A stretch of 64,000 nucleotides of DNA from Frigoribacterium sp. Leaf186 (GTDB lineage Bacteria; Actinomycetota; Actinomycetes; Actinomycetales; Microbacteriaceae): the NCBI RefSeq assembly GCF_001423905.1, contig NZ_LMPQ01000001.1, positions 285,512-349,511 of the forward strand, written 5' to 3'. The position numbers were made by a program, and so were the translations under genes. The notes under the pieces were generated by a model. That model saw only the letters and a list, made by a program, of their open reading frames with translations, was not told where the DNA came from and ran no database searches. Below, in pieces: positions 29,132 to 37,767 of this stretch; the stretch's first letter is position 1; every line of letters begins with the position of its first letter.

Positions 29132-31246
29132 TCAGACGTCGATTCGGTCGCGGCTGAGGCCAGCTCCGTCGATGATGAACTCTTTGCGGGGAGCGACGTC
29201 GTTGCCCATCAGCAACTCGAAGACCCGAGCGGCGTTCTCGGCGTCGTCGACCTTCACGCGGCGGAGCATGCGGTTCTGGCGTTCCATCGTCGTCGTGCGG
29301 AGCTGCTCGGCATCCATCTCGCCGAGGCCCTTGTAGCGCTGGATGGGGTCCTGGAACTTCTTGTTGGTGCGCTTGAGGCCGGCGAGGACGCCGTGCAACT
29401 CTTTCTCGGAGTACGTGTAGAGCGTCTGGTTCGGCTTGCTGCCGGGGTGCATCAAGACGACGCGGTGAAGCGGAGGCACGGCGGCGAACACCCGCCCGGC
29501 CTCGATCATCGGGCGCATGTAGCGGAAGAACAGCGTGAGCAGCAGCGTCCGGATGTGCGCACCGTCGACGTCGGCGTCGCTCATGATGATGACCTTGCCG
29601 TAGCGGGCTGCGTCGAGGTCGAACGAACGCCCCGAGCCGGCACCCAGCACCTGGATGATGGAGGCGCACTCGAGGTTCGAGAGCATGTCGCTGACCGAGG
29701 CCTTCTGCACGTTCAGGATCTTGCCGCGGATGGGCAGGAGGGCCTGGAACTCGCTGTTGCGAGCGACCTTGGCCGTTCCGAGTGCCGAATCGCCCTCGAC
29801 GATGAAGAGCTCGCTGTTCGCGACGTCGTTCGACCGGCAGTCGACGAGCTTGGCCGGCAGCGTGGAGTTCTCGAGGGCGTTCTTGCGACGCTGGGTCTCT
29901 TTGTGCGCGCGGGCGGCGATGCGGGACTTCATCTCGGCCACGACCTTGTCGAGGACGAGGCCGGTCTGGGCCTTGTCTTCTCGACGGGTCGATGCGAAGA
30001 GCTTGCCGAACTCGTCGGCGACCACGTTCGCCACGATCGCCCGGACAGCCGGCGTGCCCAGGATCTCTTTGGTCTGACCCTCGAACTGCGGCTCGGGCAA
30101 TCGCACCGTGAGCACGGCCGTCAGGCCGGCGAGGACGTCGTCTTTCTCGATCTTGTCGTTGCCGACCTTGAGCCGACGTGCGTTCGCCTCGACCTGTTGG
30201 CGGACGAACTTGAGGAGACCGGCCTCGAACCCCGCCTGGTGCGATCCGCCCTTCGGCGTGGCGATGATGTTCACGTAGCTGCGGAAGACCGTCTCGTAGC
30301 CGCTGCCCCACCGCAGGGCGATGTCGACGTCGCACTCGCGTTCGAGCTCGGTGGCGACCATGGCGCCGCCCTCGGTGAGGACGGGCACCGTCTCGGTGTA
30401 GGTGCCGGACCCCGTCATGCGCCAGGTGTCGGTCACGGCGGTGTCGGGTGCGAGGAACTCGACGTACTCGCTGATGCCCCCGTCGAAGCGGAACGTGCTC
30501 TCGAGGGGGAAGCCGCCGTCGGTGAGCGACCCTGCTCGCTCGTCACGGAGGGTGAGCGTGAGCCCCGGGATGAGGAAGGCGGTCTGTCGAGCCCGCCCCG
30601 AGAGCTCGTCGGTCTGGAACGACGCACCGCGGGTGAAGATCTGCCGGTCGGCCCAGTACCGCACGCGCGTGCCCGTGACGCCCCGCTTGGTCTTGCCGAC
30701 CTCGCGGAGCACGCTGCCCGACACGAACGGGGTGAACGGAGAGTCGGGCGTCGGTGCGTCGGCGTCGTCGAAGGTTCCGGGCTCACCGCGTCGGAACGAC
30801 ATGGCGTAGGTCTTGCCGCCCCGGTCGACCTCGACGTCGAGCCGCTCGGACAACGCGTTGACCACGGACGCCCCGACCCCGTGCAGGCCCCCGGACGACG
30901 TGTACGAGCCCCCGCCGAACTTGCCGCCCGCGTGGAGCTTGGTGAAGACGACCTCGACGCCGCTGAGCCCCGTCTTGGGTTCGATGTCGACCGGCACGCC
31001 ACGACCGCTGTCTCGGACCTCGACGCTGTCGTCGTCGTGCAGGACGACGTCGATCGTGTCGCCGTGACCACCCAGGGCCTCGTCGACGGAGTTGTCGATG
31101 ATCTCCCACAGGCAGTGCATCAGCCCGCGGGAGTCGGTCGACCCGATGTACATGCCGGGCCGTTTGCGCACGGCCTCGAGGCCCTCGAGCACCGAGAGGT
31201 GCCGGGCCGAGTAGTCGGAGGCGGGTGCGGACGAGGTGGGGGGCAT
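29132..31246 (-). CDS. parE: DNA topoisomerase IV subunit B
   Basis: A 704-residue GHKL-ATPase topoisomerase subunit. The ATG at 31246 precedes SVLEGLEAVRKRPGMYIG. ATP-site motifs are EIIDNSVDEAL, DSGRGVPVD and GGLHGVGASVVNALS. The TOPRIM domain has IVEGDSALGTAK and SDADVDGAHIRTLLL, and the tail has YKGLGEMDAEQL. The EGDSALGTAK variant (instead of EGDSAGGSAKQ) fits actinobacterial ParE as I recall it and separates it from GyrB. It supplies ATP hydrolysis to ParC. Confidence 0.9.
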   Translation of the reverse strand: MPPTSSAPASDYSARHLSVLEGLEAVRKRPGMYIGSTDSRGLMHCLWEIIDNSVDEALGGHGDTIDVVLHDDDSVEVRDSGRGVPVDIEPKTGLSGVEVVFTKLHAGGKFGGGSYTSSGGLHGVGASVVNALSERLDVEVDRGGKTYAMSFRRGEPGTFDDADAPTPDSPFTPFVSGSVLREVGKTKRGVTGTRVRYWADRQIFTRGASFQTDELSGRARQTAFLIPGLTLTLRDERAGSLTDGGFPLESTFRFDGGISEYVEFLAPDTAVTDTWRMTGSGTYTETVPVLTEGGAMVATELERECDVDIALRWGSGYETVFRSYVNIIATPKGGSHQAGFEAGLLKFVRQQVEANARRLKVGNDKIEKDDVLAGLTAVLTVRLPEPQFEGQTKEILGTPAVRAIVANVVADEFGKLFASTRREDKAQTGLVLDKVVAEMKSRIAARAHKETQRRKNALENSTLPAKLVDCRSNDVANSELFIVEGDSALGTAKVARNSEFQALLPIRGKILNVQKASVSDMLSNLECASIIQVLGAGSGRSFDLDAARYGKVIIMSDADVDGAHIRTLLLTLFFRYMRPMIEAGRVFAAVPPLHRVVLMHPGSKPNQTLYTYSEKELHGVLAGLKRTNKKFQDPIQRYKGLGEMDAEQLRTTTMERQNRMLRRVKVDDAENAARVFELLMGNDVAPRKEFIIDGAGLSRDRIDV

Positions 31247-31462
31247 GGTTCTCCAGGAGCCTTCGGCTCGTCGGCGGGAATGCGAGAAGGCGGTGGCCGC
31301 GTTACAGCCTACCGAGGGCCGCCGACAGGGCGGCTCCGACACTCGATCGGGCCGTCCGCACTACGCGATGAGCGAAATCGGGGCCGATGTCACGCGATAC
31401 CGACGTCGGCGTGTTTTGATGAGTGTCACCACCCACCGCACCACCGTCAGGAGGAGCATCAC

Positions 31463-31690
31463 ATGACTCAGATGGCCACCGACCAGACCGCCGTCGACGA
31501 GCTCGGCTCCCGTTACCAGTTGAGCGCCGCGGACCGCTGCGACAGCTGCGGGGCCCAGGCCTACATCCGCGCCACCATGGCCACAGGCGAACTGCTCTTC
31601 TGCGCCCACCACGGCGCGAAGTTCAAAGAGAAGCTGCAGCCCACCGCCATCGAGTGGCTCGACGAGAGTTCGAAGCTCCTCGCCCACTGA
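31463..31690 (+). CDS. Small actinobacterial protein with putative zinc-binding cysteines (DUF7455-like)
   Basis: A 75-residue protein with a strong ribosome-binding site (GAGGAGCATCAC) before the ATG at 31463. It has DRCDSCGAQAYIRA and LLFCAHHGAKFKEKL, a CxxC plus CxHH arrangement suggesting one zinc site. Small proteins of this type are common next to parE or rpoD in actinobacteria. The function is unknown and the DUF number is from memory. Confidence 0.75.
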   Translation: MTQMATDQTAVDELGSRYQLSAADRCDSCGAQAYIRATMATGELLFCAHHGAKFKEKLQPTAIEWLDESSKLLAH

Positions 31691-31725
31691 GACGCCGCGT
31701 CAACGCCGGACCACAGCCCGGCCCG

Positions 31726-31778
31726 CACGCACGACGAAGGCCCCGCATCCGATCGGTGCGGGGCCTTCGTCGTGCGTG
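31726..31778. terminator. Strong bidirectional terminator between the DUF7455-like gene and gatD
   Basis: A perfect 22-bp stem: CACGCACGACGAAGGCCCCG plus CA at 31726-31747, complement at 31757-31778, 9-nt loop. It lies 36 nt after one stop and 21 nt from the gatD stop. Confidence 0.85.
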
Positions 31779-31798
31779 TGCGTGCGCCGACGGCGAGG

Positions 31799-32551
31799 TC
31801 ACATGGCCTTGAAGGACCGTTCGAGGTTGTCGGCGATCACTCGCTGTGATGCGGCGGCGTACTCGTCGAGCTTGGCGTGTGCGGTGCCCGACGCGTACGA
31901 GATCATGCGGCGGCTCAGCGCGACGCGCAGCACCCGGTCGGTCAACGTGGGGTTGAGCGGGAGCACGGGCCCCTTGAGTTGCGTGCCGAACGAGACTCCC
32001 CGCAGGACGCCCTCGCGGCCGTCACCGTTGCCACCGCCGTGGACCACCGAGCCGAAGGCTTCCGCACCGGAGCCGAGTTCGAGGTGGGCGGCGTGGTCCT
32101 CGAAGCCGAAGAGCGTGAGCTCATCGCCCTGGTAGTCCGTGGTCACCGTCAGGTAGTTCGTCCGGCGGGGTGCACCGCGTCGGACGAGGGCGTCGAAGAA
32201 GCCCACACCGTCGACGGTCTCGCCCTCGACGGTCTCGACGCCACGGCTCAGCAGCTCGAGACCGCCGCCCACCGCCACCACCGGGACGCCCGAGGCGGCG
32301 AACGCGTCGAGGGCGGGACCGAGGCGTCGGGCGTCGGCGGAGACCGAGCGGACACCGGACAACGGCCCGTGACCGACCACGACGACGTCGGCCACGGTGG
32401 GCACGTCGTCGCCGACGCGGTACTCGAGGACGGAACTCTCGATGCCGGCACGTCGGGCGCGGACGGCGAGGGTGGTCACGTTGCCCCGGTCGCCGCTGAC
32501 GCCGAGCTCTTCGGGGTAGAGGTGGACGATTCGGAGGACGTCGTCGCTCAC
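31799..32551 (-). CDS. gatD: GatD-like class I amidotransferase homologue lacking the catalytic residues
   Basis: A 250-residue partner of MurT with a GTG start overlapping the murT stop by 4 nt. It aligns over its length with GatD of the lipid II isoglutaminyl synthase (IVHLYPEELGVSGDRGNV, GVGFFDALV, FGFEDHAAHLELG). The nucleophile elbow, ICGGYQ in S. aureus as I recall it, reads V94-GGGLE here, with Gly95 in place of Cys. The catalytic His (LHGPILP) is Lys193 in QLKGPVLP, and the glutamine-binding Arg (TNRL) is Tyr133 in TNYL. The frame is intact with normal codon use, so this is not a decaying gene. It probably cannot hydrolyse glutamine and may act as a structural or specificity subunit for MurT. 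Confidence 0.85.
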   Translation of the reverse strand: MSDDVLRIVHLYPEELGVSGDRGNVTTLAVRARRAGIESSVLEYRVGDDVPTVADVVVVGHGPLSGVRSVSADARRLGPALDAFAASGVPVVAVGGGLELLSRGVETVEGETVDGVGFFDALVRRGAPRRTNYLTVTTDYQGDELTLFGFEDHAAHLELGSGAEAFGSVVHGGGNGDGREGVLRGVSFGTQLKGPVLPLNPTLTDRVLRVALSRRMISYASGTAHAKLDEYAAASQRVIADNLERSFKAM

Positions 32552-33807
32552 GCGGTCTTCTCCAGGTCGGGGTGGCCGAGGATGCGGCGCGCCAGCATCA
32601 TCTGCTCGTAGTTCGTGACGAAGTGCTTCGTGTGGTCGCCGGACGACGGCAGTGCCCTCATGAGCCGGATGGCCTTCGAGATGTCCTCTTCGATGACGTG
32701 CACGGGGATGCCCTCGTGCTCGAGCCGCAGGGCCAGCTGCCACGCCTTGGCACCGGCCAGGACGTCGACGTGGTCCAGGTGGGAGAAGTCGATGTCGTAG
32801 ATCCACGAGATGTCGGGCGTGCCCTCGTCGATCGCCAGCATGACCTGCTCGACGTCCTGAGGGAGCGCGTCCAGGTTGAGCTGCAGGCTCGCCGCGTTCT
32901 TGAACATGATGAACTCGGCCTCGTCGTCGCCGAGGGACATGCGTTCGCCGCGCCCGTAGGCGGGTTTCATCCCGTCGAAGGCCCGACGGACGGCGTCGGG
33001 GTCGACGGGGTGGCCCAGGACGACCGACGCGGTCTGCAGCGCCGCGGCGGCGTCGACGGCGTAGTGCAGCCCGCGGGCGGGCAGGCGGACCTCGATCGGA
33101 GTGCCCGACACGGTGATGGTCGCCCCGTTGCCGGTGAGGGCGGTGACCTCGGTCTCTGCCACCAGGGAGTCGTCGGCCCGACGGCTGAAGTCGTGCGCGT
33201 TCTGCAGGCCGTTGGGCGAGGCCGCGACGACCTCGGGCGAAGCGCCGAACCGGGTCACGGCCTGGCGTCCCACGCCCTGGTACGGACCGAGGTGCTGGTC
33301 GTCGCGGTTCGTGACGACCGCGGTGGTGGCCTCGGCCGCCGTGTCGGTCATCATCGTGCCGACGCGCTCGGTCTCGAAGAACCGGTAGAGCTGGTCGACC
33401 TGGACGTTCAACATCAACACGGTCGACGGATGCAGCGACTTCGTGAGTTCGACGGCGAACGCCTCGTCGACCTCGATGACGCCGATGTCGTCGCGGACGC
33501 GACCGAACGGAGTGACCTCGCGGAGGAACGCGGACGCGATGCCCTGGGGCAGGTTGGCGCCCGTCGGGTTCGTGAACACCTTCAGGCCGTGGGCGCGGAG
33601 GGTCTCGGTCAGCATCATCGTCGTGGTCGACTTGCCGTTGGAGCCGAGCACGAAGACCACGCCGCGCTCGAACTGCGACGAGACGTGCGTCAGGAAGTCG
33701 GGGGCGAGCGTGAGGACGGTGCGCCCCGGGTACGCCGAACCGCCGCCTCGCAGTCGGGCGACGGCCCGGACGAGACGGCCGGCCAGGACGGGGACCAGAT
33801 AACGCAC
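32548..33807 (-). CDS. murT: MurT-like Mur ligase homologue (lipid II isoglutaminyl synthase, ligase subunit)
   Basis: A 419-residue Mur-ligase-fold protein. The P-loop is GSNGKSTTT (Lys59), followed by PTGANLPQGIASAF, IEVDEAFAVELTK and, in the C-terminal DUF1727 domain, PDISWIYDIDFSHLD (Asp332, Asp338). The ligase core is therefore present. Two departures from S. aureus or S. pneumoniae MurT: there is no cysteine at all, so the usual four-Cys zinc ribbon is missing, and the KNPxG motif reads KNAAS (303-307). MurT normally activates the alpha-carboxyl of D-Glu in lipid II for amidation by GatD ammonia. It is co-directional with rpoD (4-nt gap) and gatD. Confidence 0.88.
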   Translation of the reverse strand: MRYLVPVLAGRLVRAVARLRGGGSAYPGRTVLTLAPDFLTHVSSQFERGVVFVLGSNGKSTTTMMLTETLRAHGLKVFTNPTGANLPQGIASAFLREVTPFGRVRDDIGVIEVDEAFAVELTKSLHPSTVLMLNVQVDQLYRFFETERVGTMMTDTAAEATTAVVTNRDDQHLGPYQGVGRQAVTRFGASPEVVAASPNGLQNAHDFSRRADDSLVAETEVTALTGNGATITVSGTPIEVRLPARGLHYAVDAAAALQTASVVLGHPVDPDAVRRAFDGMKPAYGRGERMSLGDDEAEFIMFKNAASLQLNLDALPQDVEQVMLAIDEGTPDISWIYDIDFSHLDHVDVLAGAKAWQLALRLEHEGIPVHVIEEDISKAIRLMRALPSSGDHTKHFVTNYEQMMLARRILGHPDLEKTA

Positions 33808-33811
33808 GGGC

Positions 33812-35071
33812 CTACTCGAGGTAGTCGCGGAGCGACTGCGATCGCGACGGGTGGCGAAGCTTCGCCATCGTCTTCGACTCGATCTGGCGGATGCGCTCTC
33901 GCGTCACGCCGAACGTGTCACCGATCTGGTCGAGGGTCTTGGGCATGCCGTCGCCCAGCCCGAAGCGCATGCGGATGACGCCGGCCTCACGCTCGGACAG
34001 GCTGTCGAGCAGCGACTCCAGCTGCTTCTGCAGCATGGTGAAGCCGACGGCGTCGGCGGGCACGACGGCCTCGGTGTCTTCGATGAGGTCACCGAACTCG
34101 CTGTCGCCGTCTTCACCGAGGGGCGTGTGCAGCGAGATGGGCTCGCGACCGTACTTCTGGACCTCGACGACCTTCTCGGGCGTCATGTCGAGTTCACGCG
34201 AGAGTTCTTCGGGCGTGGGCTCGCGACCGAGGTCTTGCAGCATCTGGCGCTGCACGCGGGCCAGCTTGTTGATGACCTCGACCATGTGGACCGGGATGCG
34301 GATGGTGCGCGCCTGGTCGGCCATGGCACGGGTGATCGCCTGACGGATCCACCAGGTGGCGTAGGTCGAGAACTTGAAGCCCTTGGTGTAGTCGAACTTC
34401 TCGACGGCGCGGATGAGCCCGAGGTTGCCCTCTTGGATCAGGTCGAGGAACTGCATGCCGCGGCCGGTGTAGCGCTTGGCCAGGCTGACCACGAGGCGGA
34501 GGTTGGCGCCGAGGAGGTGGCTCTTGGCTCGTTGGCCGTCGCGGGACACCCAGCGCAGCTCGCGCTCGAGCTCGCGGCTCAGGCCGGTGCTGTTGGCCAG
34601 CTTGTCGTCGGCGAAGAGCCCTGCCTCGATGCGCATGGCGAGCTCGACCTCTTCGGCCGCGTTCAGCAGGGCGACCTTGCCGATCTGCTTGAGGTAGTCC
34701 TTGACGGGGTCGGCGGTCGCGCCGGTGATGGTCGTCGAATAGACGGGCATCTCGTCGTCGTCGTCCTGAGAGATGACCAGCGCGCCGGTCGGCAGGATCT
34801 CGGGGGCCGGGGTCGGGCTGTCGGCGTCGGCCTCGTCGGTCGCCGCGGGGTCGACGACGGCGTCGGCGTCGACCTCGTCGTCGGTCGCCGCGGAGGCGGC
34901 GGCCTTCTTCGCCGCCGCAGCCTTCGTCGGGGCCTTGGCGGCCGCCTTCTTGACGGGGGCCTTCTTCGCCGGCGCCTTCTTGGCGGCGGGAGCCGTGGTC
35001 TCGGCCTCGGCGGCCGTGTCGTCGCTCACGGCCTCGTCGGGGGCCGTGGTCGCTTTGGTGCGTGTAGCCAT
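33812..35071 (-). CDS. rpoD: Principal RNA polymerase sigma factor (RpoD/HrdB/SigA)
   Basis: A 419-residue primary sigma factor. The ATG at 35071 follows GAAAGGTG. The N-terminal 110 residues are Ala/Lys/Asp-rich and disordered, as in other actinobacteria. Region 1.2 ([16 protein letters not shown]), region 2 ([35 protein letters not shown]), region 3 ([20 protein letters not shown]) and region 4 ([20 protein letters not shown]) are all present. It directs housekeeping transcription. The murT start is 4 nt after the stop, so murT-gatD may be transcribed with rpoD. Confidence 0.96.
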   Translation of the reverse strand: MATRTKATTAPDEAVSDDTAAEAETTAPAAKKAPAKKAPVKKAAAKAPTKAAAAKKAAASAATDDEVDADAVVDPAATDEADADSPTPAPEILPTGALVISQDDDDEMPVYSTTITGATADPVKDYLKQIGKVALLNAAEEVELAMRIEAGLFADDKLANSTGLSRELERELRWVSRDGQRAKSHLLGANLRLVVSLAKRYTGRGMQFLDLIQEGNLGLIRAVEKFDYTKGFKFSTYATWWIRQAITRAMADQARTIRIPVHMVEVINKLARVQRQMLQDLGREPTPEELSRELDMTPEKVVEVQKYGREPISLHTPLGEDGDSEFGDLIEDTEAVVPADAVGFTMLQKQLESLLDSLSEREAGVIRMRFGLGDGMPKTLDQIGDTFGVTRERIRQIESKTMAKLRHPSRSQSLRDYLE

Positions 35072-35167
35072 GCGAACACCTTTCAGTTCTCGGTACGTCC
35101 TGGCCGGACGCGGTCGTCGCGTTCTCGTGCGCCGGTGGGGACGTCGACCGGCACTGGGCGTCGGCCG

Positions 35168-35196
35168 AATTCGGGCAGTACGAGGACCCATGTCAA
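35168..35196 (-). promoter_or_regulatory. Candidate rpoD promoter
   Basis: On the minus strand TTGACA (35196-35191) is followed after 17 nt by CGAATT (35173-35168), about 100 nt before the rpoD start. The -35 is perfect and the -10 is poor, so the site is tentative. Confidence 0.4.
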
Positions 35197-35310
35197 GTCC
35201 TCGGCCGGAAGCGCGTCGGCTGTGCCGACTCGTGCTCTCGATCGATGGACATGAACGGGTCCGTGTCTCATTATTGCACGTCCGGCGCGGGCCGGACGAC
35301 ACGTGCCGGG

Positions 35311-36666
35311 TCAGGCGATCGGTCCACCCCTGCGGCGCCACCGCGTGGCCTGCCACCGCCTGCTGAGGGCAACCCAGAGGGGGGCGACCTCTATTCCTTC
35401 CTCGAGGCGGAGGCCGCGCCGGGTGCGCCCCCGTTCGACCAGGAGCGCCACGACTCCCCCGCCGACCACGACGTACTGCACCAGCAGGGCGATGCGGAAC
35501 GACTCGAACGAGAACAGGTCGCTCAGCTGGCCGGAGGCGACGCGAGCCGAGTCGAGCCGGTCGAGGACCACGCCGATGAGGAACATCATGACGAAGCTGG
35601 CCAGGAACCCTCCGACGTTCACCACCCCGTTGGCGACGCCGAGGCTGCGGAGGGGGTTGAACGTGCGGGCGAAGTCGAAGCCGATGAGCGACCCCGGGCC
35701 TCCCACCCCCAGCGCGACGACCAGGACGTAGGCGAGCCAGTGCGGCGGCGTGCCGGGCCAGGCCAGCAGCGTCGTCCACACCACGCCGAGCATCGTGACG
35801 ATGCCGAGCACGAGGTTCGAGCGCCGCATGGGGTACCTCGCCACGAGGACGCCCAGCACCGGTCCCGCGACGACGCCCGACAACACGAGCAGCGAGAGCA
35901 TCCCCGAGGCTTCACCGGTCGAGAACCCGAGACCGCCCACGAGCAGCGGCACGCCCCAGAGCAGGCTGAAGACGGTGCCCGAGGACTGCGTGACGAAGTG
36001 CGACCAGAAACCCAGGCGGGTGCCGGGGCGTCGCACGCTCTGACCGAGCTGCCGCCCCGCGTCGGCCCAGGTGACGACCGCCTCGGACCGGATGCGGCCG
36101 ACCGGGGACTCCTTGACGACCAGCACCACGACCACGGCGGCCACCACCGAGAGGGCCGCGGCGCTCAGGAAGGCCGGCGTCCACCCCGCTCCGTGCAGCA
36201 CGATCGAGAGCGGCACCGCCGACAGCACCTGTCCGAGCTGACCGACGTTGCCCGTCCACTGCGACACCTGCGGCAGGATCGGGCCCCGGAACCACGCGGG
36301 CAGCAGCCGGATGACCGAGATGAACGTCATGGCGTCGCCGGCCCCGACGAGCACGCGACCCGCGACCGCCACGCCGATCGTCGGCGGCGAGAGCGCGACG
36401 ACCAGCTGACCCGCGGCGAGGAGCACGGCGCCGGCGACGATGAGCCTCTTGGGCCCCACGCGGTCGAGCAGCACGCCCACGGGGATCTGCAGTCCGGCGT
36501 AGACGACGAGTTGGACGACCGCGAGGGTCGACAGGGTCGACGCCGAGACGCCGAAGAGCTGCTGGGCCTCGACGCCCGAGACGCCGAGCGACGAGCGCTG
36601 CAGGACGGCGACGACGTAGGCGAAGACGGCGGCACCCCAGACGAGCCAGGCGCGGGCGGAGTTCAC
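35311..36666 (-). CDS. Major facilitator superfamily transporter
   Basis: A 451-residue protein with a GTG start and about twelve hydrophobic segments. The loop 2-3 signature is [17 protein letters not shown], and the repeat in the second half is [37 protein letters not shown] and [14 protein letters not shown] recall NNP- or nitrate/sugar-phosphate-like MFS members, but the substrate cannot be assigned. It is preceded by an inverted motif pair and followed by a weak hairpin (35279-35298, CGTCCGG/CCGGACG) on the way to rpoD. Confidence 0.85.
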   Translation of the reverse strand: MNSARAWLVWGAAVFAYVVAVLQRSSLGVSGVEAQQLFGVSASTLSTLAVVQLVVYAGLQIPVGVLLDRVGPKRLIVAGAVLLAAGQLVVALSPPTIGVAVAGRVLVGAGDAMTFISVIRLLPAWFRGPILPQVSQWTGNVGQLGQVLSAVPLSIVLHGAGWTPAFLSAAALSVVAAVVVVLVVKESPVGRIRSEAVVTWADAGRQLGQSVRRPGTRLGFWSHFVTQSSGTVFSLLWGVPLLVGGLGFSTGEASGMLSLLVLSGVVAGPVLGVLVARYPMRRSNLVLGIVTMLGVVWTTLLAWPGTPPHWLAYVLVVALGVGGPGSLIGFDFARTFNPLRSLGVANGVVNVGGFLASFVMMFLIGVVLDRLDSARVASGQLSDLFSFESFRIALLVQYVVVGGGVVALLVERGRTRRGLRLEEGIEVAPLWVALSRRWQATRWRRRGGPIA

Positions 36667-36702
36667 CCCGCGACACTAGCCGACGGGGGGCTGGCCGCCG
36701 GC

Positions 36703-36757
36703 CCGCGCCTCCTGCGCCCGGACGACGGGACGCACCCGGGAGGCGCGGTGCGGGTCA
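36703..36757. repeat. Inverted pair of the dispersed motif between the PAC2 and MFS genes
   Basis: CCGCGCCTCC (36703-36712) and GGAGGCGCGG (36739-36748) can form a 10-bp stem and probably act as the PAC2 gene terminator. The right arm continues TGCGGGTCA, and its TCA (36755-36757) is the TGA stop of the PAC2 gene. Confidence 0.65.
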
Positions 36758-37690
36758 GTCGCGGTCGTCGCCGTCGCCGTCCACCCGCCGGGTGGCGAGG
36801 AACTTCTCGAGCTCGGCCGCCAGGGCGTCGGCCGTGGGCACCTGGCCGTCCTGGTCGGTCAGCGGCGAGGGCAGGGGGTTGCCCTGCATGTAGGTGTCGT
36901 GTCGTTCTTCGAGGGTGGCGACGAGGCGGGAGAGCTCGTGGTTGCCCGCGACCTGCTCGTCGACCTTGACCAGGAACTCGCGACCCTCTTCACGGAGGCG
37001 GTCGGTGGGGAAGATCAGGCCGGTCGCCGCGCTGATGCTCGACAGGGCCGCGACCGCGGCGTCGGGGAACTCGGTGTCGGCGAGGTAGTGGGGCACGAGG
37101 AGGACGAAGCCGGCCGTCGGGTGGCCGGTCTCGCCGAGCCGGTGCTCGACGAGGTGGAGCGCGTTGGCGGGTGCCTGCGTGACGGGCTTCCAGACCGACA
37201 TGGCCTCGACCAGGTCGGACCGGTTGCCGCTGACCGTCACCCCGATCGGCCGGGTGTGGGGCACCGGCATCGGGATCGAGTGCACCCACGTCGTGGTCGA
37301 GACGCGGTAGCGCTCGACGAGTTGGACGACGGCCGCCGTGAAGCGCTGCCACTGGAAGTCGGGTTCGAAGCCCGCGAGCAGCAGGAACTGCTGACCGAGG
37401 TCGTCTCGGACGAGGTGGAGCGACAGCGTCGAGGGTTCGATCTCGGAGATGTGGTCCTGGTCGAACGTGAAGGTCGGACGACGTGCCCGGTAGTCGAGGA
37501 GCTCATCGGCGTCGAACGTGGCCACGAGGGTGTGGTCGAGGGCGTCGAGGACGTAGTCCGCGAGCTGGCTCACCGCCGAGCCCGCGTCGGCGAACCCGGT
37601 CAGGCCTGCGACGAGCGGCAGCCCTTCGGGCACGTCGTCGGCGTCGGGGCTGAGATCGTAGAGGGCTGCGGGGTCGTGCATGGTGTCCAT
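36755..37690 (-). CDS. PAC2 family protein (proteasome assembly chaperone-like)
   Basis: A 311-residue protein. ATG candidates are at 37699, 37690 and 37681 with no clear ribosome-binding site; I use 37690. GLPLVAGLTGFADAGSAVSQ, FDADELLDYRARRPTFTFD, FLLLAGFEPDFQW, HTRPIGVTVSG and HYLADTEFPDAAVAAL define the PAC2 (ATP-grasp superfamily-associated) family of actinobacteria. The role is unknown; the name comes from a eukaryotic proteasome chaperone. It is divergent from pepA with 77 nt between the starts. Confidence 0.83.
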   Translation of the reverse strand: MDTMHDPAALYDLSPDADDVPEGLPLVAGLTGFADAGSAVSQLADYVLDALDHTLVATFDADELLDYRARRPTFTFDQDHISEIEPSTLSLHLVRDDLGQQFLLLAGFEPDFQWQRFTAAVVQLVERYRVSTTTWVHSIPMPVPHTRPIGVTVSGNRSDLVEAMSVWKPVTQAPANALHLVEHRLGETGHPTAGFVLLVPHYLADTEFPDAAVAALSSISAATGLIFPTDRLREEGREFLVKVDEQVAGNHELSRLVATLEERHDTYMQGNPLPSPLTDQDGQVPTADALAAELEKFLATRRVDGDGDDRD

Positions 37691-37767
37691 GCTAGGCATC
37701 GGCCGTCGTCGACCGGGGCCTGCGGCCACGTGCCGAGAGCGAACAGCGCGGTGGATACGATGGCCCG

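Noticed and set aside
31799-32551. GatD active-site loss explained by a frameshift or sequencing error
   Set aside because: Three separate residues far apart (95, 133, 193) are changed while the surrounding conserved sequence and reading frame are intact.
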